Assembly (NCBI RefSeq): GCF_019665765.1
Contig: NZ_CP081150.1
Span: 868,001 to 932,000 of the forward strand
From: Deefgea tanakiae
GTDB taxonomy: Bacteria > Pseudomonadota > Gammaproteobacteria > Burkholderiales > Chitinibacteraceae
Reading direction: 5' to 3'
Length of the DNA stretch: 64,000 bases
In this document: piece by piece, positions 1-10,834 of the stretch
How the letters are laid out: the number at the start of each line of letters is the position of its first letter
How positions within the stretch are numbered: position 1 is the stretch's first letter
The notes under the pieces: model-generated
Database searches by the model: none
Told to the model about the DNA's origin: nothing
What the model saw: the letters and a program-made list of their open reading frames with translations, nothing else
Program-made: the position numbers and the translations under genes

Positions 1-1
1 A

Positions 2-469
2 CTGACGGTGGTTGGCGCTGAAAAACTCAAAACAGAGTTAGCCCATCTAAAAAGCGTAGAGCGCCCTACAGTCATTGCGGCGATTGCCGAAGCACGCTCG
101 CATGGTGATCTCTCTGAAAATGCTGAATACGATGCAGCGAAAGAGAAGCAAGGCTTTGTTGAAGGTCGTATTGCTGAGTTGGAAAGTAAATTGTCGAATG
201 GGCAAATTATTGATCCAAAAGAATTGGCGGAAACCGCAGAAGGCCGCGTGGTATTTGGTGCCACCATCTTGCTGCAAGATTTAGAAACTGAAGCCGAAGT
301 GACGTATCAAATCGTTGGCGATGATGAAGCCGATATTAAAGCTGGCAAAATTTCAGTATCAAGCCCGATTGCACGTGCTTTAATTGGCAAGTATGCCGAA
401 GATGTGGCTGAAGTAATGGCACCTGGCGGTATTCGCGAATATGAAATTTTAGAAGTTCAATATCTATAA
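2..469 (+). CDS. greA: Transcription elongation factor GreA (5' end cut by window edge)
   Basis: GreA binds the secondary channel of RNA polymerase and stimulates cleavage of backtracked transcripts. The N-terminal coiled coil is visible with the conserved acidic tip region ([14 protein letters not shown]), followed by the FKBP-like C-terminal domain ending in [10 protein letters not shown]. The frame is open from base 2 (L-T-V-V-G-A-E-K), so only the first few residues are missing; the GTG at base 8 is internal, not the start. Family length is about 158 residues and about 155 are present. A DUF4149 gene follows 43 bases downstream. Confidence 0.97.
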   Translation: MTVVGAEKLKTELAHLKSVERPTVIAAIAEARSHGDLSENAEYDAAKEKQGFVEGRIAELESKLSNGQIIDPKELAETAEGRVVFGATILLQDLETEAEVTYQIVGDDEADIKAGKISVSSPIARALIGKYAEDVAEVMAPGGIREYEILEVQYL

Positions 470-512
470 CTGAGACGGAGTAGGGGTATTGCCTTGAGGT
501 AATTTATAGGCA

Positions 513-968
513 ATGGCTCCATTCATATACATCATGGGTAATGGTCTAAAAAATGTGCTCACCACGCTCTGGATTGGTGGAATGTGGATTGTTGGTGTCA
601 TCGTTACACCTGCGCTATTTGCTAGTTTAGATAAAGCTGTCGCCGGCATGGTGGCAGGTAAGTTATTTCATGCTATCGGTTGGATTGGTATTGTCGCGGG
701 TATTTTTTTGGCGATCTGGTGGATTTGGAAAGACGGCTTGCGCGCATTTCAAGGGCTACGCTTATGGTTGATTCTTGGCATGTTATTGTGTACGTTGGTG
801 AATCAGTTTGCGATCTTTCCCATGATTGCCGAATTAAAACCCGTGGTGAGTAATGCGGCAGAAGGGATGTTTGGTGGTGGTTTAGCCCAGTGGCACACCA
901 TTTCGAGCTTGATCTACTTGCTGCAGAGTGTGATGGGTCTAGCCTATGTTTGGAAAAGCGATTATTAA
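513..968 (+). CDS. DUF4149 family integral membrane protein
   Basis: Small membrane protein of about 151 residues with four hydrophobic segments (near residues 15-38, 50-70, 80-102 and 128-148). The first holds TLWIGGMWIVGVIVTPALFA, typical of the DUF4149 family often found beside greA in beta-proteobacteria. Function is unknown. The start is uncertain: the ATG at 513 has only a weak upstream purine stretch, and the ATG at 534 (MGNGLKN) is also possible. It faces yhbY on the other strand across a shared terminator. Confidence 0.8.
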   Translation: MAPFIYIMGNGLKNVLTTLWIGGMWIVGVIVTPALFASLDKAVAGMVAGKLFHAIGWIGIVAGIFLAIWWIWKDGLRAFQGLRLWLILGMLLCTLVNQFAIFPMIAELKPVVSNAAEGMFGGGLAQWHTISSLIYLLQSVMGLAYVWKSDY

Positions 969-1011
969 TTGCTTTGCTATTCCAGTAGTCTGAGTTACTT
1001 TTTACTAGGCA

Positions 1012-1036
1012 TAAAAAAGGCGGCTAAGCCGCCTTA
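1012..1036 (-). terminator. Rho-independent terminator of yhbY (convergent with the DUF4149 gene)
   Basis: A GGCGGC/GCCGCC hairpin with a loop of about three bases. On the minus strand it is followed by a run of six T, so it is strongest for yhbY. It can also act weakly for the plus-strand gene ending at 968. Confidence 0.8.
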
Positions 1037-1039
1037 TGA

Positions 1040-1360
1040 TTATTTTGCTACTTTCTTTTGTTTCGGTAGCAAAATCTTCGGTTTGTCTGTATTGCTTGGA
1101 CGGAAAATAAGCAGTAATTTACCAAGATGCTGCACTGGGCAAGCTTCTAATTCAACACAGATTTGTTCCATATATTGAACACGTGCTTCGCGATCATCGC
1201 CAAGTACACGAATCTTAATTAATTCATGTGCATCTAAATTGATTGCAATTTCGCGCATCACTGATTCAGTTAGGCCATTACTGCCAATCATCACGACCGG
1301 ATTAAGATGGTGCGCTAAGCTGCGCAAGTGGCGGCATTGATCTGCGCTAAGTTGTAACAT
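1040..1360 (-). CDS. yhbY: CRS1-YhbY domain RNA-binding protein
   Basis: A 106-residue protein with a single CRS1-YhbY (CRM) domain. The MIGSNGLTESVMREI stretch corresponds to the conserved GxxG RNA-binding loop region of the family, followed by LIKIRVLGDDREAR. YhbY associates with pre-50S ribosomal particles. The C-terminus is basic (PKQKKVAK). It is divergent from rlmE, another 50S maturation gene, 46 bases away, an arrangement common in proteobacteria. Confidence 0.93.
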   Translation of the reverse strand: MLQLSADQCRHLRSLAHHLNPVVMIGSNGLTESVMREIAINLDAHELIKIRVLGDDREARVQYMEQICVELEACPVQHLGKLLLIFRPSNTDKPKILLPKQKKVAK

Positions 1361-1406
1361 GAGATTAAACCTTAAAAAACCTTGATATAACCGGATAGTC
1401 TACCTG

Positions 1407-2027
1407 ATGGCTCGTTCTAATTCCAGTAATGTATGGCTACAAGAGCATGTTAATGATCATTACGTGCAGATGGCGAAAAAAGATGGCTATCGCGCAAGAG
1501 CTGCGTATAAGTTGATCGAAATTGACGATAAAGACAAATTATTAAAGCAAGGTATGTGGGTTGCTGACTTGGGTGCTGCACCTGGTAGTTGGTGCCAAGT
1601 GGCAGCCCAAAAAGTTGGCCCGAGCGGGCGTGTTTTTGCACTGGATATTTTGGAAATGGACCCGATCCGAGGGGTTGAGTTTGTACAAGGCGATTTTCGT
1701 GAAGACGAAGTGCTGGCTGAATTTAATAGCCTGCTTAACGGACGACAGATAGACCTTGTCATTTGCGATATTGCCCCCAATATAACGGGTAATGCCGATA
1801 CTGATCAGGCGCGCAGTATGTATCTATGTGAGCTAGGCTTGGAATTTGCACGTGAACAGTTGAAACCAGGTGGCAATTTTTTGGTTAAAGTGTTCCAAGG
1901 ATATGGTTTTACCGAGTATATGACGGCGATGCGGGAAACTTTTGCCTCCGTTGTGACTCGAAAACCTAAAGCATCGCGTGACCGTAGCCCAGAAGTTTAT
2001 TTATTGGGTAAACAAAAAAAATCTTAA
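1407..2027 (+). CDS. rlmE: 23S rRNA (uridine-2'-O-)-methyltransferase RlmE (FtsJ/RrmJ)
   Basis: This enzyme methylates the 2'-OH of U2552 in the 23S rRNA A-loop in the assembled 50S subunit, using S-adenosylmethionine. The 206-residue length is normal. Visible are the N-terminal SRAAYKL-like motif ([12 protein letters not shown]), the SAM-binding motif DLGAAPGSW near residue 54, the catalytic Asp in CDIAPN and the Lys in LVKVFQG. The tail [14 protein letters not shown] is typical. It lies just upstream of ftsH, the classical ftsJ-ftsH pairing. Confidence 0.97.
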   Translation: MARSNSSNVWLQEHVNDHYVQMAKKDGYRARAAYKLIEIDDKDKLLKQGMWVADLGAAPGSWCQVAAQKVGPSGRVFALDILEMDPIRGVEFVQGDFREDEVLAEFNSLLNGRQIDLVICDIAPNITGNADTDQARSMYLCELGLEFAREQLKPGGNFLVKVFQGYGFTEYMTAMRETFASVVTRKPKASRDRSPEVYLLGKQKKS

Positions 2028-2076
2028 ACGCGTAAAATAGAATTTATACCCGTTTTAGAAACTCAGGAGTAAAGCC

Positions 2077-3993
2077 TTGAATAATCTCGGCAAGAATATC
2101 GCCATTTGGCTGATCGTTGGCTTAGTGCTGATGACCGTCTTTAATCAGTTTGCACAGCGCCAAGATGGCGCAAGCCAATTGCCCTACTCACAATTTATGG
2201 TGGATGTAGAGCAAGGTAAAATTGCGAGTGCTGAAATCCAAGGTAATCCATTGCGTGGGCAGCTTATCCGTGGCAAAAAAACGGATGGCAGTAGCTATTC
2301 CAGCCTAGCGCCTTTTGATTTCCGCTTGGTTGATACGTTGATTAAGCACAATGTGAAATTTGCAGCGAAGGCCGAAGAAGAACAAGGCTTTTTAACCAGC
2401 TTGCTTGTTAACTGGGGACCGATGTTATTGTTGATCGGTGTTTGGATTTTCTTCATGAACAAGATGCAAGGTGGTGGCAAAGGTGGTGCCTTTAGCTTTG
2501 GTAAATCAAAAGCCAAAATGCTTGATGAAAATAATAACTCAGTGACGTTTGCCGATGTGGCGGGTTGTGATGAAGCCAAAGCCGAAGTTTCAGAGATTGT
2601 TGATTACTTGCGTGATCCAAGCAAGTATCAAAGTCTTGGTGGCCGTATGCCGTGCGGTATCTTGCTGGTTGGTTCACCTGGTACGGGTAAAACCTTGTTG
2701 GCCAAAGCCATCGCAGGTGAAGCTAAAGTGCCATTTTTCTCGATTTCGGGCTCTGATTTCGTAGAGATGTTTGTTGGTGTTGGTGCTGCTCGTGTTCGTG
2801 ACATGTTTGAAAATGCCAAGAAAAACGCGCCGTGTATCATCTTTATCGATGAGATCGATGCAGTCGGTCGTCAGCGTGGCGCAGGCATGGGCGGCGGTAA
2901 TGACGAGCGTGAGCAAACGTTGAATCAAATGCTCGTTGAGATGGACGGTTTTGAAGGTAACTCAGGGATTATTGTCATTGCGGCAACGAATCGCCCTGAT
3001 GTACTTGACCCCGCTTTATTGCGTCCAGGTCGATTTGATCGACAAGTTACTGTTGCATTGCCAGATATTCGTGGTCGTGAGCAGATTTTGGCTGTGCATA
3101 TGCGCAAAGTACCGATTGCAAATGATGTTGATGCGTCGATTATTGCACGTGGTACACCTGGTATGTCTGGTGCTGATTTGGCCAACTTAGTCAACGAAGC
3201 AGCCTTGTTTGCTGCACGTCGTAATAAGCGTTTAGTCGATATGGATGATTTTGAGTCGGCTAAAGATAAGATTTATATGGGCCCAGAGCGTCGCAGCATG
3301 GTGATGACTGAAGATGACCGCCGGGCAACGGCGTATCACGAATCTGGTCATGCCGTGGTCGCAGAAATGTTGCCAGGTACCGATCCAGTGCATAAAGTAA
3401 CAATCATGCCGCGTGGTCGTGCCTTAGGTTTGACTTGGCAACTGCCTGAGCGTGATAGTTTTTCTTTGTATAAAGATCAAATGCTAAATCGCCTTGCTAT
3501 TTTGTTCGGTGGGCGTGTTGCAGAAGATTTGTTTATTCATCGTATTTCGACTGGTGCTTCAAACGACTTTGAGCGTGCAACCGGCATGGCGCGCGATATG
3601 GTGACGCGTTATGGTATGACCGAAAAATTAGGTCCTATGGTTTATGGCGATAATGAGGGTGAGGTATTTCTTGGTCGCTCGGTGACGACGCACAAAAATA
3701 TGTCTGAAGCAACGATGATGCAGGTCGATGCTGAGATTCGTCGAATTATCGATGAGCAATACGCGGTAGCTGAGAAAATCTTGGAAGAAAATCGCGATAA
3801 AGTAGAAGCGATGACTGCGGCATTGATGGAGTGGGAAACGATTGATCGTGAGCAAGTGCTCGACATCATGGCCGGCCGTGAACCACGTCCACCTAAAGGT
3901 CTGCCAGTTACTGTTGCCGTGCCGTCAATTGATGTTGGTAACCTACCATCTGGCGGTGCTGAGGCTTCAACTACCCCGGCCACAGAAGTCTAA
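2077..3993 (+). CDS. ftsH: ATP-dependent zinc metalloprotease FtsH
   Basis: Membrane-anchored AAA+ protease that degrades membrane and cytosolic proteins. Two transmembrane helices (about residues 8-24 and 112-128) flank a short periplasmic domain. Then come the AAA module with Walker A GSPGTGKT (199-206), Walker B IIFIDEID, the second region of homology ([20 protein letters not shown]) and the zinc motif HESGH (421-425). The start is TTG at 2077 with CAGGAG seven to eight bases upstream; no ATG lies nearby. The 638-residue length is standard. A strong terminator follows. Confidence 0.98.
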   Translation: MNNLGKNIAIWLIVGLVLMTVFNQFAQRQDGASQLPYSQFMVDVEQGKIASAEIQGNPLRGQLIRGKKTDGSSYSSLAPFDFRLVDTLIKHNVKFAAKAEEEQGFLTSLLVNWGPMLLLIGVWIFFMNKMQGGGKGGAFSFGKSKAKMLDENNNSVTFADVAGCDEAKAEVSEIVDYLRDPSKYQSLGGRMPCGILLVGSPGTGKTLLAKAIAGEAKVPFFSISGSDFVEMFVGVGAARVRDMFENAKKNAPCIIFIDEIDAVGRQRGAGMGGGNDEREQTLNQMLVEMDGFEGNSGIIVIAATNRPDVLDPALLRPGRFDRQVTVALPDIRGREQILAVHMRKVPIANDVDASIIARGTPGMSGADLANLVNEAALFAARRNKRLVDMDDFESAKDKIYMGPERRSMVMTEDDRRATAYHESGHAVVAEMLPGTDPVHKVTIMPRGRALGLTWQLPERDSFSLYKDQMLNRLAILFGGRVAEDLFIHRISTGASNDFERATGMARDMVTRYGMTEKLGPMVYGDNEGEVFLGRSVTTHKNMSEATMMQVDAEIRRIIDEQYAVAEKILEENRDKVEAMTAALMEWETIDREQVLDIMAGREPRPPKGLPVTVAVPSIDVGNLPSGGAEASTTPATEV

Positions 3994-4011
3994 GTTTGAT
4001 GGTTTAATTTG

Positions 4012-4038
4012 AAAAAGGCGACCATGGTCGCCTTTTTT
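4012..4038 (+). terminator. Rho-independent terminator after ftsH
   Basis: Symmetric hairpin AAGGCGACC / GGTCGCCTT followed by six T. It lies 18 bases after the ftsH stop and immediately before folP, separating the two transcription units. Confidence 0.9.
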
Positions 4039-4054
4039 CTTGTCTAGGAAAAGT

Positions 4055-4879
4055 ATGTCAATGTTTTCGTGTGGAAGGTTTCAGCTGGATCTAAGTCGTC
4101 CATGGGTCATGGGGATTGTGAATGTAACGCCAGATTCGTTCTCTGATGGTGGGCAGCACGATACTTTAGTGCATGCCGTTGCACATGCTGAAAAATTACT
4201 CAAAGAGGGCGCTGATATATTGGATATTGGTGGTGAATCAACTAGACCAGGTGCCGCCGCGGTGCCTGTAGAAGAGGAGATTCGCCGTGTTATTCCTGTT
4301 ATTCAAGCGCTATCAAGTTTGAATGTGCCACTATCGATTGATACTCGTAAACCTGAAGTAATGAGGGCCGCGATTGATGCTGGTGTTGATTTGGTTAACG
4401 ATATTTCGGCGTTAGAAGGTTTAGGGGCGATAGATTTGCTGGCTAAAAGTGCGGTTGGTATTTGTTTGATGCACAAGCAGGGTGATCCACAAACGATGCA
4501 AGTCGCACCAAGTTATCAGAATGTTGTGGAGGAGGTAACTCATTACTTGTCTAAGCGGATTGAATTGGCGCAGGCGTCAGCAATCTCAGCAAACCGCATA
4601 GTAGCTGATCCTGGTTTTGGTTTTGGTAAAAGTTTAGAACACAATATTGCCTTGTTTCAATCCATAGACAAAATGGGCACTCTATTAGGAGTGCCATTGC
4701 TGATTGGAGTTTCGAGAAAAAAAATGTTGGGCGAAATCACTGGGCAGGAATTGCGTGAAAGAATGCTAGGTAGTGTCATTGCTGCGGTACTGGCAGTTCA
4801 AAAAGGGGCTTCCATTGTGCGAGTTCATGATGTCAGGGAAACGGTTGATGCATTAAAGTTGTGGAAAGTATTAAAATAG
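4055..4879 (+). CDS. folP: Dihydropteroate synthase
   Basis: Condenses p-aminobenzoate with dihydropterin pyrophosphate in folate synthesis; target of sulfonamides. Visible are MGIVNVTPDSFSDGG near the N-terminus, DIGGESTRPGA, SIDTRKP, NDISA and the C-terminal GVSRKKMLG and VRVHDVRET signatures. The ATG at 4055 is preferred, with AGGA about eight bases upstream; TTG 4040 lies in the ftsH terminator region and ATG 4061 is an alternative. glmM follows 26 bases later, the usual ftsH-folP-glmM order. Confidence 0.95.
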   Translation: MSMFSCGRFQLDLSRPWVMGIVNVTPDSFSDGGQHDTLVHAVAHAEKLLKEGADILDIGGESTRPGAAAVPVEEEIRRVIPVIQALSSLNVPLSIDTRKPEVMRAAIDAGVDLVNDISALEGLGAIDLLAKSAVGICLMHKQGDPQTMQVAPSYQNVVEEVTHYLSKRIELAQASAISANRIVADPGFGFGKSLEHNIALFQSIDKMGTLLGVPLLIGVSRKKMLGEITGQELRERMLGSVIAAVLAVQKGASIVRVHDVRETVDALKLWKVLK

Positions 4880-4905
4880 CTGCATTACAGGAAAGGGAAT
4901 AAATA

Positions 4906-6264
4906 ATGGCTCGTAAATTTTTCGGCACCGATGGTGTGCGTGGTTTAGTCGGTGAATATCCAATTACACCCGAGTTTGCAATGAAGCTTGGTTTTGCCGC
5001 AGGTAAAGTGTTAGCTGCTAGCAAATTACGCAAGAATGGCGAGCATGCCGCTGTATTGATCGGTAAAGATACCCGCGTGTCAGGGTATATGTTGGAAGCT
5101 GCATTGCAGGCAGGCTTTAATGCGGCCGGCGTTGATGTGTATTTAACAGGCCCGTTGCCAACGCCTGGGATTGCATATTTAACTCGAGCGCTGAGATTAT
5201 CAGCTGGTGTCGTGATCTCTGCATCGCATAATCCTTATCACGATAATGGCATTAAATTCTTTGGTGCCAGCGGTCAAAAATTGCCAGATGACATCGAGAT
5301 TGCGATCGAAGCAGCAATTGAAGAAGTACAGCCTTGTGTTCAGTCGAAACAGATAGGCAAATCAAAACGAATTGACGATGCAGCTGGCCGCTACATTGAA
5401 TTTTGTAAGTCGACCTTTCCGAGTGAGCTTGATTTACGTGGTTTGAAACTCGTGGTGGACTGCGCTCATGGTGCGACATATCACATCGCGCCACACGTAT
5501 TTCATGAATTAGGCGCTGAAGTTGTTAGTATTGGCGTCAATCCAAACGGATTTAATATCAACGAAGAAGTCGGTGCTACACATCCTGAGACTTTGCGCCT
5601 AAAAGTGCTTTCCGAAGGTGCGAATTTTGGTATTGCCTTGGATGGTGACGGTGACCGACTGATTATGGTCGACCGCGACGGTACGATCGTCGATGGTGAT
5701 CAATTGCTGTATGTCTTGGCGAGTCATCGTCAACAAAAAGGCAATCTAGGTGCCGGTGTAGTCGGTACTTTAATGACCAATTTGGGCGTTGAAAATGCTT
5801 TAAAAGCCAAAGGTATCGGATTTGTTCGTGCCAAAGTCGGTGATCGTTATGTGATGGAACAACTTCGTGCCCATGAATGGCTGGTCGGTGGTGAAGGCTC
5901 CGGTCATTTACTGTGCTTGGATAAGCATTCAACTGGCGATGGCATTATCTCAGCTTTACAAGTGCTGCAGGCCTTGCAAGAAAGTGACCAAACCTTGGCT
6001 GGTTTTTGCAAAGATTTAACTTTGTCTAAGCAAGTGCTAAAGAATGTGCGCATTGCTAAAGGTTTTGACTGTCATGCTTCAGAAAAAATCTCTGCTGTTG
6101 TGAAGCAAGCTGAAGTAGAAATGGGTATTGAAGGGCGTGTTTTGCTCAGGCCTTCAGGCACCGAACCCGTTGTTCGCGTGATGGTTGAGCATACTGATCC
6201 AACTTCAGCACGTGAATGGGCCGAAAAAATTGCTTCAGTCGTACAGGCTGAAGCAGAAGAATAA
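4906..6264 (+). CDS. glmM: Phosphoglucosamine mutase
   Basis: Interconverts glucosamine-6-phosphate and glucosamine-1-phosphate for UDP-GlcNAc and peptidoglycan synthesis. The 452-residue protein opens with [11 protein letters not shown]. It has the phosphoserine loop [17 protein letters not shown] near residue 102, the metal-binding DGDGDR loop and the C-terminal phosphate-binding [14 protein letters not shown]. It has an AGGAAAGGGAA ribosome site and probably shares a transcript with folP. Confidence 0.97.
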   Translation: MARKFFGTDGVRGLVGEYPITPEFAMKLGFAAGKVLAASKLRKNGEHAAVLIGKDTRVSGYMLEAALQAGFNAAGVDVYLTGPLPTPGIAYLTRALRLSAGVVISASHNPYHDNGIKFFGASGQKLPDDIEIAIEAAIEEVQPCVQSKQIGKSKRIDDAAGRYIEFCKSTFPSELDLRGLKLVVDCAHGATYHIAPHVFHELGAEVVSIGVNPNGFNINEEVGATHPETLRLKVLSEGANFGIALDGDGDRLIMVDRDGTIVDGDQLLYVLASHRQQKGNLGAGVVGTLMTNLGVENALKAKGIGFVRAKVGDRYVMEQLRAHEWLVGGEGSGHLLCLDKHSTGDGIISALQVLQALQESDQTLAGFCKDLTLSKQVLKNVRIAKGFDCHASEKISAVVKQAEVEMGIEGRVLLRPSGTEPVVRVMVEHTDPTSAREWAEKIASVVQAEAEE

Positions 6265-6291
6265 TATAGAAGAATAATATTGAATGAATAA

Positions 6292-6330
6292 CTACCCAGT
6301 TTTTATTCGAAAGCTGGGTAGCTTGCTTTT
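6292..6330 (+). terminator. Terminator between convergent glmM and chemoreceptor genes
   Basis: Hairpin with 8-bp arms CTACCCAG and CTGGGTAG around a 14-base loop, followed by CTTGCTTTT. It lies between the glmM stop and the converging chemoreceptor gene, and may serve both strands. Confidence 0.7.
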
Positions 6331-6341
6331 GGGGTGGTTAT

Positions 6342-7943
6342 CTAATTAAATCGAAACGTTGACATTGATTTCTCAAGATCATTTGCCACTATCGTCAAGC
6401 CATCCATTTCATGTTTCATCGCTTTGCTATCTGAGTTTGTTCTATTCAAACCCTGACTAATTCGGCTGACTTGCTCTGCGATGGATTGAGCTGAGGCAGT
6501 TTGCTGATCCACAGCTGCTGCAATCGATGCCATCTTTTCTGCGACTTCTTCACTTTCAATTCTAATTTGGGTTAAAGATCGAGAAACGGTTTGCCCGTGT
6601 TCACTAAAGTCACGTAAGTGAATGGCGGCAGCTTGTATCGCTTTTGTTGTGACCTTGGTGTTGTTTTGGGTTTTTTGTAAAATCTCTTGAATTTTTTTTG
6701 TTGAATCGGTCGTGTGTTGCGCTAATTTTCTAACTTCATCAGCGACAACTGCAAAGCCTCGCCCAGATTCACCTGCCCGGGCAGCTTCAATCGCGGCATT
6801 TAAGGCTAGTAGGTTGGTTTGATCGGCGATGTCTTTAATTGTGCTGCTGACCGCAACGATATCGCTAAATGAGAGCGACAGTGTTTGCATTTCTGTTTCG
6901 ACTTGTTGGAAGTGGCTTGAAAATGAGGCTAGATTTCTGAGTGTTGTTTGTCCAGCTTGATCTGCATCGATTGTGGCGTGCAGCGATGACTGTGCTGTCG
7001 CCGCAGCCTGAGAGGCGAGTTGGCCAACATATGCAATGGCAGCGCTGAGAGTATCACTACCTTGGCCGATTTCACTTAATTGCTGTGATTGCGACTCGGT
7101 ATTCTGGCTAACTGCGCTACTTAACTCCGTAATTCTTTGTGCGTCAGCACGGCTTTCAATCGCGGCATGACTAGTTTGAGTAAGGACGCGGTGTAGTTGT
7201 TGCAAAAACTGATTGATAGCCACACCTAAATGGCCGAGTTCATCTTTACTTTCCGGCATCCGCATAGAGATTTGCCCGTCACGGAGTTGATTGGCCACTG
7301 CACTCATCGTGTTTAATGATTTTTGTAGTCGTTTTGCAAAACCCAATTGTGAAAATACAATAATTAGGCCGGCAAAAATGATAGGGATAATCACCCCCCA
7401 AATCAGTTGTTTGATGTCTTTTTCGATAATCTCTTTGGCTTTATTGGCATCAAGCGAAATCGCTTTTGATAGCTCAGAAATCTGTGCGATTGCAGGTGTC
7501 AAATCATTACGAAACAGCTGCTCGGGAATGGAAATTGCATCCTCTGGGCTCGTTTCTGCGATTTGTACAGCATTGCGAAACTGGCTCAAATAGCGTTGCC
7601 ATTTTTGTTCTAAGGACTGTGTGAGAACATTCGATTGCTCAGCAGTCAGCACTTGGCTGAGTTGTTTTTGCGCATCGGCCACTTGGGCCTCGCCTTCTTG
7701 TAGGCTTTGATTAATATCGGGTGACATCACGTCTAATCTAGATACTGAAAGCATCGTTGATTTCATTTGTGCTAACTGATTGAGGCTGGTTTGCATTTGC
7801 TGATTGGCATTGAAGTTTTGATTCAAAATACTTAATTTCCAACTGCAGATCATAACGGCAACGAAGAGGGCGCCGACAGTGATGGCGCTGACGAGTTTGA
7901 GCTGTGTGGAGATTTTCATTGGTGACCGACATTGAATGAGCAT
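6342..7943 (-). CDS. Methyl-accepting chemotaxis protein
   Basis: A 533-residue membrane chemoreceptor. A first transmembrane helix ([19 protein letters not shown], about 17-36) precedes a ~150-residue periplasmic helical sensor. A second helix (about 180-205) is followed by HAMP and the cytoplasmic signalling domain with the conserved hairpin tip [19 protein letters not shown]...[10 protein letters not shown]. No cognate che genes are nearby. The first ATG at 7943 is given; the ATG at 7919 ([10 protein letters not shown]) is equally plausible, as neither has a clear ribosome site. The ligand cannot be inferred. Confidence 0.93.
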   Translation of the reverse strand: MLIQCRSPMKISTQLKLVSAITVGALFVAVMICSWKLSILNQNFNANQQMQTSLNQLAQMKSTMLSVSRLDVMSPDINQSLQEGEAQVADAQKQLSQVLTAEQSNVLTQSLEQKWQRYLSQFRNAVQIAETSPEDAISIPEQLFRNDLTPAIAQISELSKAISLDANKAKEIIEKDIKQLIWGVIIPIIFAGLIIVFSQLGFAKRLQKSLNTMSAVANQLRDGQISMRMPESKDELGHLGVAINQFLQQLHRVLTQTSHAAIESRADAQRITELSSAVSQNTESQSQQLSEIGQGSDTLSAAIAYVGQLASQAAATAQSSLHATIDADQAGQTTLRNLASFSSHFQQVETEMQTLSLSFSDIVAVSSTIKDIADQTNLLALNAAIEAARAGESGRGFAVVADEVRKLAQHTTDSTKKIQEILQKTQNNTKVTTKAIQAAAIHLRDFSEHGQTVSRSLTQIRIESEEVAEKMASIAAAVDQQTASAQSIAEQVSRISQGLNRTNSDSKAMKHEMDGLTIVANDLEKSMSTFRFN

Positions 7944-8061
7944 GATTTTACAGAATAGAGTAGTCGTGTTTCATTTGTGTTACATCAAGTGTTGTGCGCG
8001 AAAAGAATGGGTATATCCATACGATTAATGCTATATATGGCGTAGGGTAATATACATAACA

Positions 8062-8088
8062 AAAAAAGCCGCAAAAAGCGGCTTTTTT
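8062..8088 (-). terminator. Rho-independent terminator of the pst operon
   Basis: AAAAAAGCCGC - AAAAA - GCGGCTTTTTT hairpin, 20 bases after the pstB stop. Both strands end in T-runs, so it is bidirectional in principle. Confidence 0.88.
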
Positions 8089-8108
8089 CATGGGTTAAAT
8101 TTTGGTAA

Positions 8109-8876
8109 TTAACCAAATTTACCCGTAATGTAGTCTTCAGTTGCTTTTACTTTTGGAGCAGTAAAGATCGTATCGGTTTCATCCATTTCGATCATTTCAC
8201 CCAAATACATATAAGCGGTGTAGTCAGAAATACGCGCAGCTTGTTGCATATTGTGGGTCACGATCGCAATCGTGTAGTCTTTTTTCAGTTCATGAATCAA
8301 TTCTTCAACGTGAGCGGTTGAGATTGGATCCAGTGCTGAGGTTGGTTCGTCGAGTAGCAAAATCTCAGGTTTAACGGCAACCGCACGTGCAATGCATAAA
8401 CGTTGTTGCTGACCACCAGATAAACCCAAACCTGATTGTTTGAGCTTGTCTTTAACTTCGTTCCATAGTGCCGCTTTGGTAAGCGCCCACTCAACACGAT
8501 CATCCATTTCGGACTTGCTAAGCGATTCGTATAGCTTCACACCAAAGGCCACATTGTCGTAAATCGACATTGGGAATGGCGTTGGCTTTTGAAACACCAT
8601 GCCAACCTTGGCACGTAGCATGTTCAGGTCAACATCCGAATCGAGAATGTTTTTACCATTCAGAATGATTTCGCCCTCGCCGCGTTGCTTTGGATAAAGA
8701 TCATACATGCGGTTAAAAGTACGCAAAAGTGTTGATTTGCCGCAGCCTGATGGACCGATAAACGCAGTTACATGGCCTGCTAGAATATCTAAATTGATGT
8801 TTTTCAAGGCATGAAAATTGCCGTAATAAAAATTTAGATTCTTGATGGACAAGCCCGATTTGATTTGATTGCTCAT
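8109..8876 (-). CDS. pstB: Phosphate ABC transporter ATP-binding protein PstB
   Basis: ATPase of the high-affinity phosphate importer, acting at the inner face of the membrane with PstA and PstC. It has Walker A GPSGCGKS near residue 42, the Q-loop in [15 protein letters not shown], the ABC signature LSGGQQQR, Walker [13 protein letters not shown] and the H-loop VTHN. At 255 residues it is full length. It is the last gene of pstS-pstC-pstA-pstB; no phoU follows in the window. Confidence 0.98.
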   Translation of the reverse strand: MSNQIKSGLSIKNLNFYYGNFHALKNINLDILAGHVTAFIGPSGCGKSTLLRTFNRMYDLYPKQRGEGEIILNGKNILDSDVDLNMLRAKVGMVFQKPTPFPMSIYDNVAFGVKLYESLSKSEMDDRVEWALTKAALWNEVKDKLKQSGLGLSGGQQQRLCIARAVAVKPEILLLDEPTSALDPISTAHVEELIHELKKDYTIAIVTHNMQQAARISDYTAYMYLGEMIEMDETDTIFTAPKVKATEDYITGKFG

Positions 8877-8902
8877 AATTTATTCCGTCACAAAGTCAAT
8901 AA

Positions 8903-9763
8903 TTAGTGTTGATTAGGCTGGCGCAGCATGACGCGTGCAATGATATTCATGGCCAAAACAAACAAGCCAATCATCAGCGCTCCCGCCCAAGCAAGTTGAT
9001 GCCAGTCTTCATAAGGGCTCATTGCAAATTGGAAAATCACAACGGGTAAGTTGGCCATCGGTTGATTCATGTTTGAATAGAATTGGTTATTCAATGCAGT
9101 AAAGAGTAATGGTGCCGTTTCGCCCAAAATACGCGCAATTGCGAGCAATATGCCGGTTGCAACCCCAGATTTCGCGGCCTTAAGCGTCACTTGCGTAACC
9201 ATTTTCCATTTTGGCGCACCTAATGCATAGGCAGCTTCGCGCATCGCAGTAGGAACCAGTAAAAGCATATTTTCTGTGGTACGAAGTACAACTGGAATTA
9301 CCAAAATGGCCAAGGCAAAAGAGCCTGCCCAGCCAGAAAAGTGCCCCACTTGTGCCACATAGACAGTAAAGACAAAAAGACCAATCACGATCGATGGTGC
9401 AGAAAGTAAAATGTCGTTAATGAAGCGAGTTGCGGGTGCTAGCCAGCCTTTTGCGCCAAACTCTGCAAGGTAAGTGCCTGCCAAAATGCCAATCGGCGTG
9501 CCGATCAAAACACCAACCGCAGTCATTTGCAGGCTGCCCATAATGGCATTGGCTAAACCACCTTGGCTACCAGGTGCTGGTGTACTTTGTGTCAATGTCT
9601 GGATTGTTAGACCTGCGAGACCATGTGAAAACAGGGTATACATAATCCAAAAAAGCCAAAAAAGACCAAAAGCCATCGCTAGCATAGATAAAATCAAGCT
9701 GACTTTATTTAGTAGACGGCGGCGGAAGTAGAGATTTTTATTCATTGTCATCATGATGGCCAC
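8903..9763 (-). CDS. pstA: Phosphate ABC transporter permease PstA
   Basis: Inner-membrane permease subunit of 286 residues with about six transmembrane helices. It carries the permease EAA-type loop ([23 protein letters not shown]) that contacts PstB, and the typical [11 protein letters not shown] segment. It begins three bases after the pstC stop, so the two are probably translationally coupled. The first ATG is kept, though MMTMNKN a few codons later could also serve. Confidence 0.97.
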   Translation of the reverse strand: MAIMMTMNKNLYFRRRLLNKVSLILSMLAMAFGLFWLFWIMYTLFSHGLAGLTIQTLTQSTPAPGSQGGLANAIMGSLQMTAVGVLIGTPIGILAGTYLAEFGAKGWLAPATRFINDILLSAPSIVIGLFVFTVYVAQVGHFSGWAGSFALAILVIPVVLRTTENMLLLVPTAMREAAYALGAPKWKMVTQVTLKAAKSGVATGILLAIARILGETAPLLFTALNNQFYSNMNQPMANLPVVIFQFAMSPYEDWHQLAWAGALMIGLFVLAMNIIARVMLRQPNQH

Positions 9764-9766
9764 CGA

Positions 9767-10723
9767 TTAAGAGTGTGAGCCTTCATTGCGGTTTAAGCGC
9801 AAGAGGAGCAGTTTAGAAAGCACCAATACCACAAAGGTAATGAAGAACAATAACAGACCAAGTTGAATCAATGACGCGGTATATAGTTCACCATGTGCTT
9901 CAGTAAATTCATTGGCCAGTGTTGCTGATATGGTCGTTGCGGGGTCAAACAATGAATTCATTTCATTCATCGAATTGCCAATCACAAATGTAATCGCCAT
10001 GGTCTCACCAAGGGCGCGACCAAGACCTAGCATGATGCCGCCGATAATGCCTGTTTTGGTGTACGGGACCACAACATGACGGACCACTTCCCATGTGGTG
10101 CTACCTAGCCCGTAAGCAGATTCTTTTAATAGTGGTGGTACGACTTCGAACACATCACGCATCACCGACGTCACAAATGGAATCACCATAATGGCAAGGA
10201 TTAAGCCGCCCGTAAACATACCAATACCCATTGGTGGGCCATCAAACAGCGCGCCAATAAATGGGATGCCAGCAGTGCTCTCAGTTAACCAAGGCTGTAC
10301 ATGTTCGGAAAATAATGGAGCGAAAATAAACAGACCCCACATGCCGTAAATAATAGATGGAACGCCTGCAAGTAATTCAATACAAATGCCGAGTGGGCGA
10401 CGTAGCCATATCGGTGAAAGCTCAGTCAAAAAAATGGCAATACCAAAACTAATTGGCACTGCAACTAAAAGTGCGATTGCGGATGAAATTAAGGTACCGC
10501 GAATCGAAGGCCAAGCACCAAATTGCTCGGTGACTGGATTCCAATCAGTAGAAGTAATGAATCCAAAGCCAAATGCTTTGATGCTGGGTAGCGCACCATA
10601 CAGCAGAGAAATAATAATAGCGCTGAGTAGTGCTAGTACGAAGAAAGCAAAGAAACGGGTGCTATTTACAAAAATTGTATCTTGCAATCTTTGTATTTTC
10701 ATCCGTTGGGACAAATTTGACAT
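9767..10723 (-). CDS. pstC: Phosphate ABC transporter permease PstC
   Basis: Inner-membrane permease subunit of 318 residues, partner of PstA. The first helix (residues about 22-45) precedes the family segment FGFITSTDWNPV. The cytoplasmic coupling loop (LLKESAYGLGSTTWEVVRHVVVP) and GRALGETMAITFVIGN are typical. It is separated from pstS by about 110 bases holding a stable hairpin. Confidence 0.97.
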   Translation of the reverse strand: MSNLSQRMKIQRLQDTIFVNSTRFFAFFVLALLSAIIISLLYGALPSIKAFGFGFITSTDWNPVTEQFGAWPSIRGTLISSAIALLVAVPISFGIAIFLTELSPIWLRRPLGICIELLAGVPSIIYGMWGLFIFAPLFSEHVQPWLTESTAGIPFIGALFDGPPMGIGMFTGGLILAIMVIPFVTSVMRDVFEVVPPLLKESAYGLGSTTWEVVRHVVVPYTKTGIIGGIMLGLGRALGETMAITFVIGNSMNEMNSLFDPATTISATLANEFTEAHGELYTASLIQLGLLLFFITFVVLVLSKLLLLRLNRNEGSHS

Positions 10724-10757
10724 CGGAAATTCTCCAGACCTACATTTCTACAAACTA

Positions 10758-10791
10758 AGAAGCACACAGACAGAGCTGCCTGTGTGCTTCT
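10758..10791 (-). promoter_or_regulatory. Stable hairpin between pstS and pstC
   Basis: Perfect 12-bp inverted repeat (AGAAGCACACAG / CTGTGTGCTTCT) around a 10-base loop. On the transcribed strand only a weak T stretch follows, so it is more likely an mRNA-stabilising or partial-termination element. That would allow more PstS than membrane subunits, as is common in binding-protein operons. This role is inferred. Confidence 0.6.
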
Positions 10792-10834
10792 TTTCGCGCG
10801 CGGATTGTAACTCTGCGCTCAATTAGTGTGTTAA

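Noticed and set aside
2676-3350. FtsH variants GSPGTGKT and HESGH instead of GPPGTGKT and HEAGH
   Set aside because: All catalytic residues are kept, and such Ser substitutions are known in Neisseria-type FtsH, so nothing unusual.
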